Shown here piece by piece: positions 27,713 to 37,341 of a DNA stretch of 64,000 nucleotides. Made by a program: the position numbers and the translations under genes. The first letter of the stretch is position 1; the number at the start of each line of letters is the position of its first letter. The notes beneath the pieces were generated by a model that searched no databases, was not told the DNA's origin, and was given only the letters and a program-made list of their open reading frames with translations. Origin of the DNA: Halomonas stenophila (GTDB lineage: Bacteria; Pseudomonadota; Gammaproteobacteria; Pseudomonadales; Halomonadaceae); the NCBI RefSeq assembly GCF_014192275.1, contig NZ_JACHXR010000002.1, positions 62,001 to 126,000 on the forward strand. Direction: 5' to 3'.

Positions 27713-30319
27713 ATGAAAAGCGCAGACATCAGACAGGCCTTTCTGAAGTACTTCGAGGAGCAGGGGCACACCATCGTGCCGTCCAGCTCCCTGGTGCCGG
27801 GCAACGACCCGACGCTGCTGTTCACCAATGCCGGCATGGTGCCGTTCAAGGATGTCTTCCTCGGGCGCGACCCCCGGCCCTACGTGCGCGCCACCTCGGC
27901 GCAGCGCTGCGTGCGTGCCGGCGGCAAGCACAACGACCTGGACAACGTCGGCTATACCGCGCGGCACCATACCTTCTTCGAGATGCTGGGCAACTTCAGC
28001 TTCGGCGATTACTTCAAGCGGGATGCCATCCGCTTCGCCTGGACCTTCCTCACCGAGGTGCTGGGGCTGCCCAGGGAGAAGCTGTGGGTCACCGTCCACG
28101 TCAGCGACGACGAGGCCGAGCGCATCTGGAAGGACGAGATCGGTGTCGACCCCGAGCGCTTCTCCAGGCTCGACGAGGACAACTTCTGGCAGATGGGCGA
28201 CACCGGCCCCTGTGGCCCGAGCTCCGAGATCTTCTTCGATCATGGCCCCGAGGTCTGGGGTGGGCCTCCCGGCAGTCCCGAGGAGGACGGCGACCGCTAC
28301 ATCGAGATCTGGAACCTGGTCTTCATGCAGTTCGACCGGGACGCCGGCGGCGAGATGCACCCGCTGCCCAAGCCGTCCATCGATACCGGCATGGGGCTCG
28401 AGCGGATCGCCGCGGTGATGCAGGGCGTCCATTCCAACTACCAGATCGACCTCTTCCAGTACCTGCTCGAGGCCGCGGCCCGGGCCACCGGCCACGCCGA
28501 TACCACCACGCCCTCGCTGCGGGTGATCGCCGACCATATCCGTTCCTGCGCCTTCCTGATCGCCGACGGCGTGCTGCCCTCCAACGAGGGGCGCGGCTAC
28601 GTGCTGCGCCGGATCATCCGCCGGGCCGTCCGCCATGGCCACAAGCTGGGCGCCGAGGGCAGCTTCTTCCACAAGCTGGTCGGGGCGCTGGACGCCGTGA
28701 TGGGCGATGCCTATCCCGAGCTGCGCGAGGCCCGGCACCAGATCGAGCGCGTGCTGCTCAAGGAGGAGGAGCAGTTCGCCCGTACCCTGGAGCACGGCAT
28801 GGGCCTGCTCGAGGAAGCCCTGGGCGAGATCGAGGGCGAGGTGCTGGCCGGCGAGACGGTGTTCAAGCTCTACGATACCTACGGCTTCCCCTTCGATCTG
28901 ACCGCCGACGTCTGCCGCGAGCGCGGCGTCAGCCTCGACGAGGCCGGCTTCGAGCGCGAGCTCGAGGCCCAGCGCGAGCGCGCCCGGGCGGCCAGTCAGT
29001 TCGACGCCGACTACGGGGCGGCCCTGGACCTCGAGGGCGAGACCGCCTTCACCGGCTATGACCGGCTGGAGGACCGCGCCATCGTCACCGCCCTGGTCGA
29101 CCGCGAAGGCAATGGCCTGGCCAAGCTGGTGCCGGAGCAGCGCGGCGTGGTGGTGCTGGACCGCACCCCCTTCTACGGCGAGTCCGGCGGGCAGGTGGGC
29201 GACACCGGCTACCTGACGCTCGAGGGCGGCCGCTTCCTGGTCACCGACACTCAGAAGCAGGCCGGCCACCACCTGCACCACGGCGTGCTGCTCGAGGGCG
29301 AGCTGGCGGTCGGCGCCCGAGTGACGCCCCGGGTCGATGCCAGCCTGCGCGCGGCCACCGTGCGCAACCACTCCGCCACCCACCTGCTGCACCAGGCGCT
29401 GCGCATGGTGCTGGGCGATCACGTCCAGCAGAAGGGCTCGCTGGTGACGCCGGAGCGGCTACGCTTCGACTTCAGCCACTTCGAGCCGATGACCGCCGAG
29501 CAGCTGACCGAGGTGGAGCGCCTGGTCAACGAGCAGGTGCTGGCCAACGCCGATACCCGCATCGAGCACATGACCCTCGACGAGGCCAAGGCGAGGGGCG
29601 CGGCGGCGTTGTTCGAGGCCAAGTACGCCGAGGACGTGCGGGTGCTGACCATCGGCGCCGACGGCTTCTCCGTGGAGCTGTGCGGCGGCACCCACGTGGC
29701 GCGCAGCGGCGACATCGGCTGCTTCCATATCGTCAGCGAGGCCGGTATCGCCAGTGGCGTGCGGCGCATCGAGGCGATCACCGGCGAGGGCGCGCTGGCC
29801 TATTTTCGCGAGCAGGAGGCTCGGGTGGGCCGCATCGCCGAACGCCTCAAGGCCAAGCCCGAGCAGCTCGAGGAGCGGGTCGACACGCTGGTCGAGCGTA
29901 ACCGCAGCCTGGAGAAGGAACTCGAGCGCCTCAAGGGCAAGCTGGCCAGCGCCGCCGGCAACGACATGCTCGGCGAGGCCCGCGAGGTCAAGGGTGTCAA
30001 GGTGCTGGCCAAGCGCCTGGAGGGCGTGTCCGGCAAGGAGCTGCGCGGCATGCTCGACCAGCTCAAGAACAAGCTGGGGTCCGGCATCGTGGTGCTGGGC
30101 GTGGCCGACGAGAGCGCCGGCAAGGTGAGCCTGATCGCCGGCGTCACCGACGACCTGACCGCCCGCGTCAAGGCCGGTGAGCTGGTCAACCACGTGGCCT
30201 CCCAGGTCGGCGGCAAGGGTGGCGGGCGACCCGACATGGCCCAGGCCGGCGGCAGTGATGTCGCGTCCCTGCCGGGGGCGCTGGAGAGCGTCCCGGTGTG
30301 GGTCGAGGACCGGCTCTAG
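27713..30319 (+). CDS. alaS: Alanine--tRNA ligase
   Basis: Charges tRNA-Ala and clears mischarged Ser/Gly. The N-terminal class II catalytic core starts [10 protein letters not shown]; the editing-domain zinc motifs are HSATHLLH (near 553) and CGGTH (near 657). The C-terminal C-Ala domain carries [12 protein letters not shown]. 868 aa is typical. ATG at 27713 is chosen to match the family N-terminus, although the frame is open upstream. alaS-lysC-csrA-tRNA is a conserved neighbourhood. Confidence 0.97.
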   Translation: MKSADIRQAFLKYFEEQGHTIVPSSSLVPGNDPTLLFTNAGMVPFKDVFLGRDPRPYVRATSAQRCVRAGGKHNDLDNVGYTARHHTFFEMLGNFSFGDYFKRDAIRFAWTFLTEVLGLPREKLWVTVHVSDDEAERIWKDEIGVDPERFSRLDEDNFWQMGDTGPCGPSSEIFFDHGPEVWGGPPGSPEEDGDRYIEIWNLVFMQFDRDAGGEMHPLPKPSIDTGMGLERIAAVMQGVHSNYQIDLFQYLLEAAARATGHADTTTPSLRVIADHIRSCAFLIADGVLPSNEGRGYVLRRIIRRAVRHGHKLGAEGSFFHKLVGALDAVMGDAYPELREARHQIERVLLKEEEQFARTLEHGMGLLEEALGEIEGEVLAGETVFKLYDTYGFPFDLTADVCRERGVSLDEAGFERELEAQRERARAASQFDADYGAALDLEGETAFTGYDRLEDRAIVTALVDREGNGLAKLVPEQRGVVVLDRTPFYGESGGQVGDTGYLTLEGGRFLVTDTQKQAGHHLHHGVLLEGELAVGARVTPRVDASLRAATVRNHSATHLLHQALRMVLGDHVQQKGSLVTPERLRFDFSHFEPMTAEQLTEVERLVNEQVLANADTRIEHMTLDEAKARGAAALFEAKYAEDVRVLTIGADGFSVELCGGTHVARSGDIGCFHIVSEAGIASGVRRIEAITGEGALAYFREQEARVGRIAERLKAKPEQLEERVDTLVERNRSLEKELERLKGKLASAAGNDMLGEAREVKGVKVLAKRLEGVSGKELRGMLDQLKNKLGSGIVVLGVADESAGKVSLIAGVTDDLTARVKAGELVNHVASQVGGKGGGRPDMAQAGGSDVASLPGALESVPVWVEDRL

Positions 30320-30327
30320 TCCGTTCC

Positions 30328-30366
30328 GGGGGCCGGAGGCAGCGATGCCTCCGGCCCCCAGTCTTT
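30328..30366 (+). terminator. Intrinsic terminator of alaS
   Basis: A perfect 14-bp GC-rich stem (30328-30341 with 30346-30359) with loop GCGA begins 8 bases after the alaS stop. A short AGTCTTTG tail follows. It implies that lysC has its own promoter in 30360-30425. Confidence 0.8.
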
Positions 30367-30425
30367 GCGGCCTCCATCACCCTTCACTCATTCGAACGCT
30401 AACTCGAAACGAGGGATAACGACAC

Positions 30426-31676
30426 ATGGCACTATACGTACAGAAGTTCGGCGGCACCTCGGTGGGCTCCGTGGAGCGCATCAAGGCCGTGGCCGAGAAG
30501 GTCAAGGGCTTCCGTGACGCCGGCCATCAGGTCGTGGTCGTGGTCTCGGCCATGAGCGGCGAGACCAACCGCCTGATCGGCCTGGCCAACGACATCAACG
30601 ACGACCCGACCCCGCGCGAGATGGACATGCTGGTCTCCACCGGCGAGCAGGTCACCATCTCGCTGCTGACCATGGCCCTGCACAAGCTGGGCGTGCCGGC
30701 CACCTCCTACACCGGCTCCCAGGTCGGCATCATGACCGACAGCGCCCACACCAAGGCGCGCATCCAGCGCATCGAGACCGAGGACATGCGCCAGGACCTG
30801 GACGAGGGCCAGGTGGCCGTGGTCGCCGGCTTCCAGGGCGTCGACGAGGAAGGCAACATCACCACCCTCGGCCGCGGCGGCTCCGACACCACCGGGGTGG
30901 CCCTGGCCGCGGCGCTGGGCGCCGACGAGTGCCAGATCTATACCGACGTCGACGGCGTCTACACCACCGACCCGCGTGTCTGCACCCGGGCCCAGCGCCT
31001 GGACACCATCACCGTGGAGGAGATGCTGGAGCTGGCCAGCCTCGGCTCCAAGGTCCTGCAGATTCGCGCCGTCGAGTTCGCCGGCAAGTACAATGTTCCG
31101 CTGCGCGTGCTGTCCAGCTTCGAGGACGGCCCCGGCACCCTGATCGTCGCAGACTCCGACAAAGACGAGGATTCCATGGAAGAACCGCTGATCTCCGGTA
31201 TCGCCTTCACCGCCAACGAGGCCAAGCTGACCCTGCTCAACACCCCCGATGTGCCCGGCGTGGCCTCCCGCATCCTGGGGCCGATCGCCGATGCCAACAT
31301 CGAGATCGACATGATCGTCCAGAACGTGGCCCCGGCCGGCGACTACACCGACTTCACCTTCACCGTCGCCAAGGGCGACTACAAGCAGACCCTCCGGATC
31401 CTCGAGGAGCAGGTGCTGCCCGAGCTGGGCGAGGGCGAGGTCAGGGGCGACGACAAGATCGCCAAGGTCTCCCTGGTGGGCGTGGGCATGCGCTCCCACG
31501 CCGGCGTGGCGTCCAAGATGTTCCGCGTGCTGGCCGAGGAGAACATCAACATCCGCATGGTCTCCACCTCCGAGATCAAGATCTCGGTCGTGGTCGACGA
31601 GAAGCACATGGAGCTGGCGGTGCGCGCCCTGCACCAGGCCTTCGGTCTCGACAAGGACGATATCGAAAGCGAATGA
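30426..31676 (+). CDS. lysC: Aspartate kinase
   Basis: Phosphorylates aspartate, the entry step to lysine, threonine and methionine and, in halophiles, to the compatible solute ectoine. The catalytic domain has KFGGTSVG at residues 7-14. Two ACT domains occupy about 265-416 and would carry feedback regulation. 416 aa is the monofunctional class. ACGAGGGATAACG precedes the ATG. An in-frame ATG at 31176 with its own ribosome site could yield a separate regulatory subunit. Confidence 0.96.
   Translation: MALYVQKFGGTSVGSVERIKAVAEKVKGFRDAGHQVVVVVSAMSGETNRLIGLANDINDDPTPREMDMLVSTGEQVTISLLTMALHKLGVPATSYTGSQVGIMTDSAHTKARIQRIETEDMRQDLDEGQVAVVAGFQGVDEEGNITTLGRGGSDTTGVALAAALGADECQIYTDVDGVYTTDPRVCTRAQRLDTITVEEMLELASLGSKVLQIRAVEFAGKYNVPLRVLSSFEDGPGTLIVADSDKDEDSMEEPLISGIAFTANEAKLTLLNTPDVPGVASRILGPIADANIEIDMIVQNVAPAGDYTDFTFTVAKGDYKQTLRILEEQVLPELGEGEVRGDDKIAKVSLVGVGMRSHAGVASKMFRVLAEENINIRMVSTSEIKISVVVDEKHMELAVRALHQAFGLDKDDIESE
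31176..31178 (+). other. Possible internal translation start in lysC
   Basis: In-frame ATG (residue 251) with GAGGA ending five bases upstream. It would give a 166-residue polypeptide consisting of the ACT domains. In Bacillus and Corynebacterium the aspartokinase beta subunit is made this way; here it is only an inference from position and ribosome site. Confidence 0.4.
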
Positions 31677-31712
31677 GGCGTCGTAGTTCGTCTTCAGCTT
31701 CTACGCTTGTAG

Positions 31713-31748
31713 GGAAGTCCGGAGCTTCGCCGTGACAGGGCTTCCTTT
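31713..31748 (+). terminator. Weak candidate terminator of lysC
   Basis: GGAAGTCC (31713-31720) pairs with GGGCTTCC (31738-31745) with one G-T pair across a 17-base loop, then TTTC. It lies 36 bases after lysC. The large loop and short tail make it doubtful. Confidence 0.35.
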
Positions 31749-31874
31749 CAACGAGCCCATTGGTTGTCATGGTCGACGCCAGTGGCCAGGGACGACGCCG
31801 TGGCCCTCATCGCGACGTCGTCGCCTGTCGAAGACGAGCATCCCGAAGTCAGTAGTCTGAGAAGGAGATCAGTC

Positions 31875-32078
31875 ATGCTCATCCTGACTCGCCGTGTCGG
31901 CGAAACCCTGATGATCGGTGACGACATCACCGTCACCGTGCTTGGCGTCAAGGGTAACCAGGTCCGCATCGGCGTCAATGCCCCCAAGGACGTCGCCGTC
32001 CATCGTGAAGAGATCTATCAACGCATTCAGCGCGAGAAGACGGATGGGGATGCCGATGACGGGACAAGCGAGGCCTGA
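31875..32078 (+). CDS. csrA: Carbon storage / translational regulator CsrA (RsmA)
   Basis: Homodimeric RNA-binding protein that binds GGA motifs at ribosome sites and controls translation and mRNA stability of carbon, motility, biofilm and secondary-metabolism genes. 67 aa beginning [10 protein letters not shown]; Leu4, Arg44 (VAVHREEIY) and the beta1/beta5 RNA-binding strands are conserved. AGAAGGAG lies 7 bases before the ATG at 31875. The same site is itself a GGA motif, and AGGGA occurs at 31711 and 31788 in the leader, which would permit autoregulation. The probable antagonist sRNA is at 18865-19036. Confidence 0.98.
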   Translation: MLILTRRVGETLMIGDDITVTVLGVKGNQVRIGVNAPKDVAVHREEIYQRIQREKTDGDADDGTSEA

Positions 32079-32122
32079 GGGACGGGGTCGCGGGGAGGCG
32101 CGCAGAAAAATCCCCGAGGCTC

Positions 32123-32151
32123 TGGACAATGGCCTTTCAAATCGGTAGGAT
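32123..32151 (+). promoter_or_regulatory. Promoter of the tRNA operon
   Basis: TGGACA (32123-32128, 5 of 6), an exact 17-bp spacer and TAGGAT (32146-32151, 4 of 6), about 18 bases before the first tRNA base. A GC-rich discriminator follows. Confidence 0.75.
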
Positions 32152-32168
32152 ACGCACCTGTCGATGAG

Positions 32169-32261
32169 GGAGAGGTGGCCGAGTGGCTGAAGGCGCTCCC
32201 CTGCTAAGGGAGTATGGGGTTTATAGCCCCATCGAGGGTTCGAATCCCTCCCTCTCCGCCA
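32169..32261 (+). tRNA. tRNA-Ser (anticodon GCT)
   Basis: Class II tRNA of 93 nt including an encoded CCA (32259-32261). The acceptor stem GGAGAGG pairs with CCTCTCC. Anticodon GCT is at 32203-32205 within a CTCCC/GGGAG stem. The long variable arm (ATGGGG...CCCCAT) is typical of Ser. The T-arm has GGTTCGAATCC. Reads AGC/AGU codons. Confidence 0.97.
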
Positions 32262-32296
32262 CGTTCGCCATGAACGTCTCGACACGGTAAGGATCA

Positions 32297-32373
32297 GCGC
32301 CCGTAGCTCAGCTGGATAGAGTACCTGACTACGAATCAGGTGGTCGGAGGTTCGAATCCTCCCGGGCGCGCCA
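32297..32373 (+). tRNA. tRNA-Arg (anticodon ACG), copy 1
   Basis: 77 nt with encoded CCA. The acceptor GCGCCCG pairs with CGGGCGC. Anticodon ACG is at 32331-32333 in a CCTGA/TCAGG stem; A34 is expected to be edited to inosine to read CGU/C/A. The D-loop and GGTTCGAATCC T-arm are canonical. Confidence 0.98.
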
Positions 32374-32443
32374 TCTTTATCGGCGATGAGCCGAGTCCCG
32401 TGACTCGATCATCACTTCGCGACGAGCCCGCTTGTCGCCGAAC

Positions 32444-32520
32444 GCGCCCGTAGCTCAGCTGGATAGAGTACCTGACTACGAATCAGGTGGTCGGAGGTTC
32501 GAATCCTCCCGGGCGCGCCA
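32444..32520 (+). tRNA. tRNA-Arg (anticodon ACG), copy 2
   Basis: Same 77-nt sequence as copy 1, base for base, 70 bases further on. The spacer is unlike the first spacer, so only the gene is conserved. An intrinsic terminator follows directly. Confidence 0.98.
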
Positions 32521-32526
32521 GATTCC

Positions 32527-32558
32527 GACCCGCCCTCCTCGCGAGGGCGGGTCTTCTG
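32527..32558 (+). terminator. Terminator of the tRNA operon
   Basis: A perfect 11-bp stem GACCCGCCCTC / GAGGGCGGGTC with a 5-base loop, then TTCTGCTTTCC. Confidence 0.85.
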
Positions 32559-32630
32559 CTTTCCTGTCAGTGATTTCTCGCTAGCCGGACCGGTCGTGCC
32601 CAGAGAAGGGCCCCGACTCCGCGATCGTTT

Positions 32631-32667
32631 GGGGCGCCGTCGCTTTGCGACGAGCGCCCCTTTTTTT
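32631..32667 (+). terminator. Second plus-strand terminator with no assigned gene
   Basis: GGGGCGC pairs with GCGCCCC, an inner TCGC/GCGA stem has loop TTT, and seven Ts follow (32661-32667). It is oriented against dusC, which ends at 32695 on the other strand. It may back up the tRNA terminator or end an unrecognised short transcript from 32560-32630. Confidence 0.85.
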
Positions 32668-32694
32668 GGCTTGGCGCATGATGCCGTGTCCGAT

Positions 32695-33711
32695 TCAGGC
32701 CGGCGCGGCCAGCCGCGCGCCCCGGGGTTCCCCGAGGCCGTCCAGGAAGGCATCGAGCTCGGTGAGCCGGCGCAGCGCCTGGAAGCGTCGGGCGGCCTCG
32801 GCATCCCGGCCGCGCATCAGGTTCAGCCATTGTTTAAGGAGCGACACCACGATCCTGTCCGGAAGTGTGCTACGCTGCACTGCAGCATATCCGGCCAGTA
32901 CCCGGGCCTTCTCGGCCCAGGGAGTCACCGGCAGGCGCTCGCCGGTGGCCTGCCAGTGGCGGATGCGCGGGGCCAGCCCGGGGTCGGCCAGGGCGCCGCG
33001 GCCGAGCATGACGTCGCGACAGCCGGAGAGGGTGCGCGCCTTCCAGTAGTCTTCCAGGGTCCAGATGTCGCCATTGGCGACCACCGGGATGGCCAGGTGC
33101 CGGCGGATGCGGCCGATCCACTCCCAGTGGGCCGGCGGGCGGTAGCCCTCGTTGCGGGTGCGGCCGTGCACCACCAGGCGACGGGCGCCGCCGTCCTCGG
33201 CGGCCCGGGCGCAGGCCAGTGCCAGTCGGCGGTCGGCGAAGCCCAGGCGGATCTTGGCGGTCACCGGCAGGGTGTCGCCCACGGCGGCGTGCACGGCGCT
33301 CACGGCGGCGTGCAATCGCTGCGGATCGCGCAGCATGGAGGCACCGCCGTCGTGGCGATTGACCAGCTTGGCGGGGCAGCCGAAGTTCAGGTCCAGGCTC
33401 GCGGCGCCCAGGCGCAGGGCCTGCCGGGCATTGGCCGCCAGGGCGGCCGGATCCGAGCCCAGCAGCTGCAGGTGGACGGGCACCCCGCTGGGAGTCCCGG
33501 GAGGCGCGTCGCCGGCCAGTTCCGGGCAGTGGCGCAGGAAGACGCGGGGCGGCAGGCGCGTGTCCACCACCCGCACGAACTCGGTCACCGTCCAGTCGAA
33601 GCCGGCGGCGCGCGTCAGCAGGTCGCGGGTCACCGCATCGATCACCCCCTCCATGGGGGCTAGGCCGATACGGCCCTCATGTAGTAAATTAACAACATTG
33701 ACTTCCACCAT
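32695..33711 (-). CDS. dusC: tRNA-dihydrouridine(16) synthase
   Basis: Flavoenzyme that reduces U16 in the tRNA D-loop. The TIM barrel has LAPMEG at 17-22, the catalytic Cys112 in NFGCPAK, and VHGRT near 194. The TEFVRVVD segment (43-50) is the DusC-type sequence, distinguishing it from DusA and DusB. 338 aa is slightly longer than E. coli DusC because of an N-terminal extension and a proline-rich insert near 70. It is convergent with the tRNA cluster and divergent from oadG. Confidence 0.93.
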   Translation of the reverse strand: MVEVNVVNLLHEGRIGLAPMEGVIDAVTRDLLTRAAGFDWTVTEFVRVVDTRLPPRVFLRHCPELAGDAPPGTPSGVPVHLQLLGSDPAALAANARQALRLGAASLDLNFGCPAKLVNRHDGGASMLRDPQRLHAAVSAVHAAVGDTLPVTAKIRLGFADRRLALACARAAEDGGARRLVVHGRTRNEGYRPPAHWEWIGRIRRHLAIPVVANGDIWTLEDYWKARTLSGCRDVMLGRGALADPGLAPRIRHWQATGERLPVTPWAEKARVLAGYAAVQRSTLPDRIVVSLLKQWLNLMRGRDAEAARRFQALRRLTELDAFLDGLGEPRGARLAAPA

Positions 33712-33827
33712 GGCGTCATTGCAATCCGTCGGGAGTCTGGCAGGTTAAGCGATCAGAATTTACGCGCAAGTCATCCTGATCTCGTGTTTTTCGCGCAAGG
33801 TGACTGCATTGGCGAGGAGATTTCCGC

Positions 33828-34070
33828 ATGCAGGACATGCAGCTATTGAACGAGGGCTTTGCCCTGATGGGGCTCGGCATGGGCTTCGTGTTTGTTTTTC
33901 TTACCGTGCTAGTAATCGTCACGACCCTGATGTCCAGGGTCATCGGGCGCTTCTTCCCCGAGCCGGCGCCCGCCGCCCCGTCCCGGCCCGGGCGCGCCGC
34001 GCCGGCCAAGGACGATGAGCTCATGGCCGTGATCGGTGCCGCGGTGCATCGCTATCGCCAGCGCCGCTGA
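33828..34070 (+). CDS. oadG: Oxaloacetate decarboxylase gamma chain
   Basis: Small membrane subunit that assembles the alpha and beta chains of the sodium-pumping decarboxylase. One transmembrane helix (about residues 13-38) is followed by a Pro/Ala-rich linker and a basic C-terminal tail (HRYRQRR). 80 aa is typical. GAGGAGA precedes the ATG. The upstream gap has CGCGCAAG twice (33763-33770 and 33792-33799), of unknown meaning. Confidence 0.92.
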   Translation: MQDMQLLNEGFALMGLGMGFVFVFLTVLVIVTTLMSRVIGRFFPEPAPAAPSRPGRAAPAKDDELMAVIGAAVHRYRQRR

Positions 34071-34126
34071 GGCCGGCCCGCTTCCCCCTGTCCCTTTCCA
34101 TCCCCTATAACGATAAGGAACGTCTC

Positions 34127-35938
34127 ATGAGTGAGAATGCTCGCCCGCTCGGCATCACTGACGTGGTGCTACGCGATGCCCATCAGTCGCTGTTCGCCAC
34201 CCGCATGCGCCTGGACGACATGCTGCCCATCGCCGAGAAGCTCGACAAGATCGGCTTCTGGTCGCTGGAGTCCTGGGGGGGCGCCACCTTCGACGCCTGT
34301 ATCCGCTACCTCGGCGAGGACCCGTGGGAGCGGATACGGGCGTTGAAGGCGGCCATGCCCAACACTCGCCAGCAGATGCTGCTGCGCGGCCAGAACCTGC
34401 TCGGCTATCGTCACTACGCCGACGACGTGGTCGACCGCTTCGTCGAGCGGGCCAGGACCAACGGGGTCGATGTCTTTCGCGTCTTCGATGCCATGAACGA
34501 CCCGCGCAACCTGGAGCGGGCCATCCAGGCGGTGCGCGCCAACGAGGGGCACGCCCAGGGTACCATCTCCTACACCCTGAGCCCCGTGCACACCATGGAC
34601 AGCTGGGTCGAGCTGGCCAAGTCCATCGCCGCCATGGGCGCCGATTCCCTGGCCATCAAGGACATGGCCGGGCTGCTCACCCCCTACGATGCCTTCGAGC
34701 TGGTGTCGCGGCTGAAGCAGACACTGGATATTCCCATCCACATGCAGTGCCATGCCACCACCGGGCTGTCCAGCGCCACCGCCCTCAAGGCCGTGGAAGC
34801 GGGCATCGACAACGTCGACACCGCCATCTCCTCGATGTCCATGACCTACGGCCACAGCCCCACCGAGTCGCTGGTGGCCATGCTCAAGGGCACCGAGCGC
34901 GATACCGGCCTCGACCTGGAGGCCCTCGAGGACATCGCCGCCTACTTCCGCGAGGTGCGCAAGAAGTATGCCGCCTTCGAGGGCTCGCTCAAGGGCATCG
35001 ACGGCCGCATCCTGGTGGCCCAGGTGCCGGGCGGCATGCTCACCAACATGGAGAATCAGCTCAAGGAGCAGGGTGCCGGCGACCGTCTCGACGAGGTGCT
35101 CAAGGAGATCCCCCGGGTCCGCGAGGACCTGGGCTACATCCCGCTGGTCACCCCGACCTCGCAGATCGTCGGGACCCAGGCGGTGATGAACGTGATGATG
35201 GGCGAACGCTACAAGTCCATCTCCAAGGAGGTCCAGGGGCTGCTCAAGGGCGAGTACGGTGCCGCCCCGGCCGAACTCAACAAGGAACTGCAGGCGCGCG
35301 TGCTGGAGGGCGGCGAGCCGATCACCTGCCGCCCGGCCGACAACCTGGCGCCGGAGATGGACAGGCTGACCGCCGAGCTCAAGGAGAAGGCCAAGGCCGA
35401 GGGCATCCGCCTGGCCGAGGGCGAGCGCGAGATCGACGACGTGCTCACCTATGCGCTCTTCCCGCAGATCGGCCTGAAGTTCCTCAAGAACCGCGACAAC
35501 CCCGAGGCCTTCGAGCCGGCCCCCCAGGCGCCGGGCAGCGAGACCGCACCGGCGCTGACGACGGCCAAGGCCGCGGCCCCGGCCGGCGACCCCGAGACCT
35601 ACACCATCAAGGTCAACGGCAAGGCGTACGTGGTCGAGGTCGCCGAGGGCGGCGAGATCAGCCAGGTCCAGGAGCAGGGCGCCGCCCCGGCGGCACCGGC
35701 GGCACCGGCCGCGCCGGCCGCCTCCTCGGGCGAGACCATCGCCGCACCGCTCGCCGGCAATATCTTCAAGGTCAACGTCAGCGTCGGCGATCAGGTCGCC
35801 GAGGGCGACGTGGTGATCATCCTCGAGGCCATGAAGATGGAGACCGAGGTGCGTGCCGCCTCGGCGGGGACCGTCTCGGCGGTCAAGGTCAGCGAAGGCG
35901 ACAGCGTGGCCGTCGGCGACGCCCTCGTCGTGCTCTAA
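34127..35938 (+). CDS. oadA: Oxaloacetate decarboxylase alpha chain (biotin-containing)
   Basis: Carboxyltransferase that moves CO2 from oxaloacetate to biotin. The N-terminal carboxyltransferase barrel has RDAHQSL at about 17-23 and the metal-binding HMQCH near 207. An Ala/Pro-rich hinge near 520-550 links to the biotinyl domain with EAMKMET, predicted biotinylated Lys570. 603 aa is typical. AAGGAAC is the ribosome site. The gene lies between oadG and oadB. In a salt-adapted cell the pump would use oxaloacetate to expel Na+. Confidence 0.96.
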   Translation: MSENARPLGITDVVLRDAHQSLFATRMRLDDMLPIAEKLDKIGFWSLESWGGATFDACIRYLGEDPWERIRALKAAMPNTRQQMLLRGQNLLGYRHYADDVVDRFVERARTNGVDVFRVFDAMNDPRNLERAIQAVRANEGHAQGTISYTLSPVHTMDSWVELAKSIAAMGADSLAIKDMAGLLTPYDAFELVSRLKQTLDIPIHMQCHATTGLSSATALKAVEAGIDNVDTAISSMSMTYGHSPTESLVAMLKGTERDTGLDLEALEDIAAYFREVRKKYAAFEGSLKGIDGRILVAQVPGGMLTNMENQLKEQGAGDRLDEVLKEIPRVREDLGYIPLVTPTSQIVGTQAVMNVMMGERYKSISKEVQGLLKGEYGAAPAELNKELQARVLEGGEPITCRPADNLAPEMDRLTAELKEKAKAEGIRLAEGEREIDDVLTYALFPQIGLKFLKNRDNPEAFEPAPQAPGSETAPALTTAKAAAPAGDPETYTIKVNGKAYVVEVAEGGEISQVQEQGAAPAAPAAPAAPAASSGETIAAPLAGNIFKVNVSVGDQVAEGDVVIILEAMKMETEVRAASAGTVSAVKVSEGDSVAVGDALVVL

Positions 35939-35948
35939 GGAAGGTTCC

Positions 35949-37274
35949 ATGACCGAGAAGATACTGACGCTCTGGACCGGCTCGGGGCTCTACAACCTGA
36001 GTCTCGGCCAGGCGGTGATGCTGGCCGTCGGCCTGCTGCTGCTGTGGCTGGCCATGGCCAAGAAGTTCGAGCCGCTGCTGCTGGTGCCGATCGGCTTCGG
36101 CGGCATCCTGGCCAACATTCCCGAGGCGGGCCTCGCGCTCTCCGCCGCCGAGCAGGCGGCCCACCTGGCGAGTCCCGAGCTGCTCGAACAAATGGCCGCG
36201 GCCCTGCAGCTGACCCTGGAGCCCGGTGCCGGCCTCGAGGCCTGGCGCCACAGCCTCGCCGAGGTGCTGCACGGCGATACCTCGCCCGAGCTGATCCGCG
36301 CCGCCAACGATGCCGCCATGGACGCCGGCCATGCCCACGGCATGCTCTACCAGTTCTACAGCGTGGCGATCGCCTCGGGCATCGCCCCGCTGGTGATCTT
36401 CATGGGCGTGGGGGCGATGACCGACTTCGGGCCACTGCTCGCCAACCCGCGCACGTTGTTCCTCGGCGCGGCCGCCCAGTTCGGCATCTTCGCCACCCTG
36501 CTCGGGGCGGTGGGCATGTCGGCCATGGGCTGGATGGACTTCACGCTCAACCAGGCCGCCGCCATCGGCATCATCGGCGGTGCCGACGGCCCCACCTCGA
36601 TCTATGTCTCGAGCATCCTGGCCCCGGAGCTGCTGGGGGCCATCGCCGTGGCGTCCTACTCCTACATGGCGCTGGTACCGCTGATCCAGCCGCCGATCAT
36701 GCGCGCCCTGACCACCAAGCACGAGCGCGAGATCGCCATGACCCAGCTGCGCCCGGTGTCCAAGCTGGAGAAGATCGTCTTCCCGCTCAGCCTGCTGATC
36801 CTGGTGGTGCTCTTCCTGCCGGATGCCGCGCCGCTGCTGGGGATGTTCTGCTTCGGCAACCTGATGCGCGAATGCGGGGTGGTCGAGCGGCTGTCCGACA
36901 CCGCCCAGAATGCCCTGATCAACATCGTGACCATCTTCCTCGGGCTGTCGGTGGGCTCCAAGCTGATGGCCGACCGCTTCCTGGCGGTGGAGACCCTGGG
37001 CATCCTGGGGCTCGGCATGGTGGCCTTCGCCATCGGCACCGCCTGCGGCGTGCTCATGGCCAAGCTGCTCAACAGCGTCAGCAAGATGCCGATCAACCCG
37101 CTGATCGGCTCCGCCGGCGTCTCGGCGGTGCCCATGGCGGCGCGAGTGTCGAACAAGGTGGGGCTCGAGTCCAACCCCCACAACTTCCTGCTGATGCATG
37201 CCATGGGGCCCAACGTGGCCGGCGTGATCGGCTCGGCGGTGGCCGCGGGCGTGATGATCAAGTACCTCGGCTGA
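35949..37274 (+). CDS. oadB: Oxaloacetate decarboxylase beta chain (Na+ pump)
   Basis: Integral membrane subunit that decarboxylates carboxybiotin and exports Na+. About nine to eleven hydrophobic helices are visible. Family motifs include [12 protein letters not shown] near 49, GGADGPTS near 210 and [13 protein letters not shown] near 388. 441 aa is typical. The ATG at 35949 is chosen because AAGGAAGG lies just upstream and the protein starts where family members do. A strong hairpin follows the stop. Confidence 0.96.
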   Translation: MTEKILTLWTGSGLYNLSLGQAVMLAVGLLLLWLAMAKKFEPLLLVPIGFGGILANIPEAGLALSAAEQAAHLASPELLEQMAAALQLTLEPGAGLEAWRHSLAEVLHGDTSPELIRAANDAAMDAGHAHGMLYQFYSVAIASGIAPLVIFMGVGAMTDFGPLLANPRTLFLGAAAQFGIFATLLGAVGMSAMGWMDFTLNQAAAIGIIGGADGPTSIYVSSILAPELLGAIAVASYSYMALVPLIQPPIMRALTTKHEREIAMTQLRPVSKLEKIVFPLSLLILVVLFLPDAAPLLGMFCFGNLMRECGVVERLSDTAQNALINIVTIFLGLSVGSKLMADRFLAVETLGILGLGMVAFAIGTACGVLMAKLLNSVSKMPINPLIGSAGVSAVPMAARVSNKVGLESNPHNFLLMHAMGPNVAGVIGSAVAAGVMIKYLG

Positions 37275-37294
37275 CGGCACCGCTCATGCCCGAC

Positions 37295-37328
37295 CGCGAA
37301 CGGCGCCCCTCGGGGCGCCGTTTCGCGT
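37295..37328 (+). terminator. Bidirectional terminator between oadB and the IMPACT gene
   Basis: CGCGAACGGCGCCCC and GGGGCGCCGTT(T)CGCG pair almost perfectly with a two-base apex and one bulged T. It lies between convergent genes and probably serves both. Confidence 0.8.
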
Positions 37329-37341
37329 TGTGCTGCTCCTC

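Noticed and set aside
32444..32520. Second tRNA-Arg as an attachment-site remnant of an integrative element
   Set aside because: It is a complete tRNA with its own spacer and a shared terminator, and no integrase or foreign DNA follows; simple tandem duplication is enough.
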